A stretch of DNA of 64,000 bases, from NCBI RefSeq assembly GCF_008831285.2, contig NC_045141.1, positions 16,602,106 to 16,666,105 on the forward strand, read 5' to 3'. Below are positions 60,703 to 64,000 of this stretch, in pieces (positions within the stretch are counted from its first letter, which is position 1; the number at the start of each line of letters is the position of its first letter). Both the position numbers and the translations under genes were made by a program. This DNA is from Nymphaea colorata (taxonomy: Eukaryota > Streptophyta > Magnoliopsida > Nymphaeales > Nymphaeaceae). Below the pieces are notes generated by a model. That model ran no database searches, had not been told where the DNA came from, and saw nothing but the letters and a program-made list of their open reading frames with translations.

Positions 60703-63299
60703 ATGGAGGAGAAGAAACCGCACTTCGTCTTGGTCCATGGATCCTGCCATGGTGCTTGGTGTTGGTTCAAGCTGGCTTCCTTGCTGAGAAAGGCCGGCCA
60801 TGAGGTGAGCGTCATCGATCTGAAAGCGTCCGGCATCCATCCGGCGATGCCCGATCAGGTGGTCAGCGTTGCCGACTACAGTCAGCCTCTGTTGGACCTA
60901 CTCGACTCCATTGCCGCCGATGAAAGGGTGGTGTTGGTCGGCCACAGCTTCGGTGGCTTCAGCATAGCCCTTGCGGCGGACAAGTTCCCAGCCAAAGTCT
61001 CTGTTGCCGTCTTTCTTGCCGCCTTTATGCCCCATCCTTCCATCTCACCTTCACATATTCTACACAACGTATGACTGCTTCCTTCCTTCTTCTCCCTCTC
61101 TTTCCCTCTGTTCTCCGTTCTATGTTTAGTTACATGCCAAACAGGATCTACATATAACTCGCTAAGAAATTTCTGTGTTTCTTTAATTTGTATCAATGGA
61201 GATCATGCCAAACAGTACTTTGTTGAGAAGGGTGGCGTAGACTCGGAGCAGATATCTACCGACGATCACAGCAAGCCCACTATCCCCACCACAATTCAGT
61301 TTGACGCTGAACTCATGCGCTCCCGCTTCTACAACAACTGCTCCTATGAGGTACGCAAAACTACCATTCCTCCGGCGAGGTAGTACAGACAAATCTTTTT
61401 TTTTTCCTCTTCCTTACTGGCGCATAGGAATAAATCCATCTATAGATCTGATTTTGAATTCATTTAGTCCGATCTAGAAAATAAATCTGAATCTTAGAGG
61501 TAATTGATTCAGATTGGTATATAGTTCGTAATCAAATCTTGAATTCATATATGAACAGATCCGTCATGTATTCTAAACATTATAAGGTGAGCTCCAATAT
61601 TCTAAATTGTTTCACATGATGCTTACTTATTGATCAAATGATTCGTTTGCTTCATCGATATAATCCAACCATATGGCTAATTGCAAATTGGCCTGTTGAC
61701 GGAACGTCCCAAGTCAAGCGAGCTGCCATTCTTCAATTGTAGAAATTGTATTTTTTTTTTTGATACGGCAACTTGTAAACCGCACATTCAATTATATTTA
61801 TTTACTAACCAAATGGCTAGCATTATTGGCGCACATGGTCCTTAAGTCCGTGTGCGATGCCTGTGGTTTTTTTTCCAACCTGTTCTTTCCATAACTTGGC
61901 GTCAGTAAGAACTGTGGAGGTACTATGAGGTCAGGCCTTACCAGGGCGGGTATTCTCTTTCCAAATAGAAGGAAAAAAATGTTTGTCATTAAGATCATAA
62001 AAACCAATAAGTCAACGAGTAAGAAGTAGGAGGAGACAAATAACCAAAAGCTGAGAAAGTTTCGAAACAATTTGCTTTCCATCAATCGGCAAGCGTCAGT
62101 ACTTGAACAAGTAGTGGGCAGAGAAGTCCTTGAACAAGTAGTACTTTCATCGGTAGGTGTGCGTGCAAGCCTGTTTGATAAGTGAAGTTTCTAATAAAAC
62201 GCGGAACAAAAGATTCAACAAGGAATTTTCTTAGTTGCTGCGCGGACATGAACGTATGACACAAGATAAATTTGTCCCTCTCAAGTAGTGGGCAGGTTTG
62301 TGTGGACATCTAAAAGGTTTGCGGGTGCCGGCCTGTTGATGACACGGTTAGGGTACAGTCAAGATTCACAACCCGAACGCTGTCCACCCGACAGTAAAAA
62401 AAACAGGACACGGATCAAGGTTGTGGCAGTGCGGGCTTGTGTGGGCAGTTGCTCACACAGACCCCACATACTTTATTTTGTTTACATATTAGTTCTTCTT
62501 AATTTGTTAGACGTTTGCTACTTAGGTGTCCTTGAGTTTCAAGATTTCTTATATTAGTGTCTGGTCGACTCGACTGTAAATTTTTAAGAGGGCGACTTGG
62601 ACGTTATGGCATTCCACCTGCAACAATGGAATGCCTCAACTGTTATGCCATGCTGCAAGCATTCTACTGTCGTAGGTGAATATTCTCTCATCGTATGTAA
62701 AATGTCATCACAAATAACCTGCTCCAACTGCTAGTGTCTAATTTATAGATTGTTGGTAGATTGTATGTGGAAATACATTTTTTAAAAATCAACACTAAAC
62801 CTAATACGTGCATGCAAGAAACCTCTAATATCGGTGACAAATCCAGAGAGCAAAAAAGTAAGGAATTAGTGGAGCTAGTTTGCCTAAACCCAAATTACCA
62901 ATGTGAAAAAAAAAAAAAAACAATTGAACGAGCATATATACTTGCTTGTTATTAACATTGGATGCTTAGTTTGTACATACTGGCATCGAGTGCAAAAGGT
63001 TGGCTTTCAATTTGCAGGACTATACTTTAGCAACAAGCCTAGTGAGAGCAGCGCCCTTCTACAGAGATGATTTATCGAGACATGATTTTGTTTCGGAGGG
63101 GAACTATGGGCGTACAAAGCGGGTTTATGCGGTGTGCAAAGATGATCAAGCGATCAAAGAGAGCTTCCAGCGCTGGATGATAGAGACGAGCCCTGTGGAT
63201 GAGGTGGTGGAGATTGAGGGAGCCGATCACATGGCCATGCTCTCGAAGCCCCATGAACTTTGCTCCCACCTCCTCAAGATCGCTGAATCTTACGATTAA
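60703..63299 (+). CDS. SABP2-type methylesterase (alpha/beta hydrolase)
   Basis: Three exons (60703-61068, 61216-61350, 63018-63299) give 260 residues, GT-AG introns, all in phase 0. It belongs to the plant MES/hydroxynitrile-lyase branch of alpha/beta hydrolases, cytosolic enzymes that demethylate small methyl esters such as methyl salicylate, methyl jasmonate or methyl-IAA. The catalytic triad is complete and in family register: S82 in GHSFGG, D210 in VCKDDQAI and H238 in GADHMAML. The oxyanion region HGSCHGAWCW is intact, and FQRWMIE is conserved. Length is normal (260-265 residues). Exon 2, the cap domain, is the least conserved part and sets substrate choice, so the substrate cannot be named from sequence alone. 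Intron 2 is unusually long (1,667 nt) and may contain inserted repeats. No ring of related genes is seen next to it, though the window ends soon after. Confidence 0.93.
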
Positions 63300-64000
63300 T
63301 GTTCTTAAAGCCAAGTTAGTTCTACTGAATATTTGCACGTAAATCCTTGAATTGCCCTGCAGCAACTACTTTGTGAGTTTCCTTAGCTGGTTTATAAGAC
63401 CAATTTGAATTACATGTTGATGCAGAAATGTTTGGGAAAAACTGATGAAATAAAGATGATGCTTAATTGTGTACAGTTTTTCTTTTCCCGATTTAGTATT
63501 GTTCTGCATTACCCAAGTTCAAATGCAAATAAGAAAAGTTAACACCTTATCTGGACCAGATTTCTGAGTTCACAATCTGAATCCGATCCAAATCTGGCTT
63601 TTTATTTACGCCGAAATCTATCTTTTAAAAGGGTTTGATATGTTAAGAGCTGACTTTTAAAATATATGAATATTGGGGGCGTTTGATTTTCAAGAATTAC
63701 TGAAATTTTGGAATCAAAATCTTCGTTTTCGAAAAAATTATAATCACTAATCAAACACAACTCTTTTATTCCAAAATTGTGGATCAATTTTGGAATCAAA
63801 ATTTTTGGAATTAAAATCTGACCTAAATGGGTCCGATTTTAATTCATTCTGATCAAATCGCAAAGCCTTCTCCCATGTCTGACCCTTTCTCAGCCCTCAC
63901 CCGCGATGCCCTAACTTAATTACCCCTTTCCCACTTCTTTTTTCTCCTTCACCTTCATCCACACCCGTTAGTAATGGAGTGCAGCTGAGTTTCAACTCTT
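63300..64000. other. Downstream of the methylesterase gene
   Basis: The 3' untranslated region of the methylesterase gene, with a possible polyadenylation signal AATAAA at 63449-63454. It is followed by AT-rich sequence including GGGGGCGTTTGATTTTC near 63677 and CTAATCAAACACAAC near 63748, which look like the ends of a decayed MITE. No gene is recognised. Confidence 0.45.

Noticed and set aside
1-64000. Possibility of a gene cluster or new multi-gene system
   Set aside because: The six genes belong to unrelated, well-known plant families, are widely spaced, lie on both strands, and show no shared regulation or pathway.

Overview
This is a nuclear chromosome segment from a flowering plant. 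The evidence is spliced genes with GT-AG introns, plant-only families (Dof zinc finger, PLS-class PPR, thylakoidal processing peptidase), Copia retrotransposon remains, MITEs and many (AT)n/(GA)n microsatellites. Compact introns among long AT-rich intergenic tracts do not look like a grass, but I cannot fix the family or species. Six protein-coding genes can be supported; four of the five with introns or long frames were rebuilt exon by exon with all reading phases closing.

Layout. 1-5.8 kb: no supported gene. 5,849-6,565 (+): intronless Dof transcription factor. 6.6-23.2 kb: gene-free, holding a decayed Ty1/Copia element on the minus strand (about 9.47-10.86 kb) into which another Copia element inserted and left a solo LTR with a perfect 5-bp target duplication, plus several short tandem repeats. 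23,256-27,073 (-): five-exon LHT8-type amino acid transporter, with a fragment of the same LTR family in its last intron. 27.1-39.5 kb: gene-free, rich in microsatellites and MITE-like inverted repeats, including a 464-bp hAT-like element with a near-perfect 8-bp target duplication. 39,570-44,959 (+): six-exon nucleoporin NUP58 gene with a 72-bp Mutator-like MITE in an intron. 45.0-50.3 kb: gene-free. 50,329-52,815 (+): six-exon thylakoidal processing peptidase, convergent with an intronless PPR gene (53,162-55,282, -), only 346 bp between stop codons. 55.3-60.7 kb: gene-free. 60,703-63,299 (+): three-exon SABP2-type methylesterase.

The genes do not form a pathway; they are ordinary, independent plant genes. 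Two act in organelles (the TPP peptidase in chloroplasts, the PPR protein in chloroplast or mitochondrion). I looked for an undescribed system and found none. What is most worth checking is the dated nesting of mobile elements, small MITEs with clean target duplications, recent short tandem duplications (one of which copied a transposon border), and one unexplained promoter-like block near 11.75-12.4 kb that may start an unrecognised transcript.
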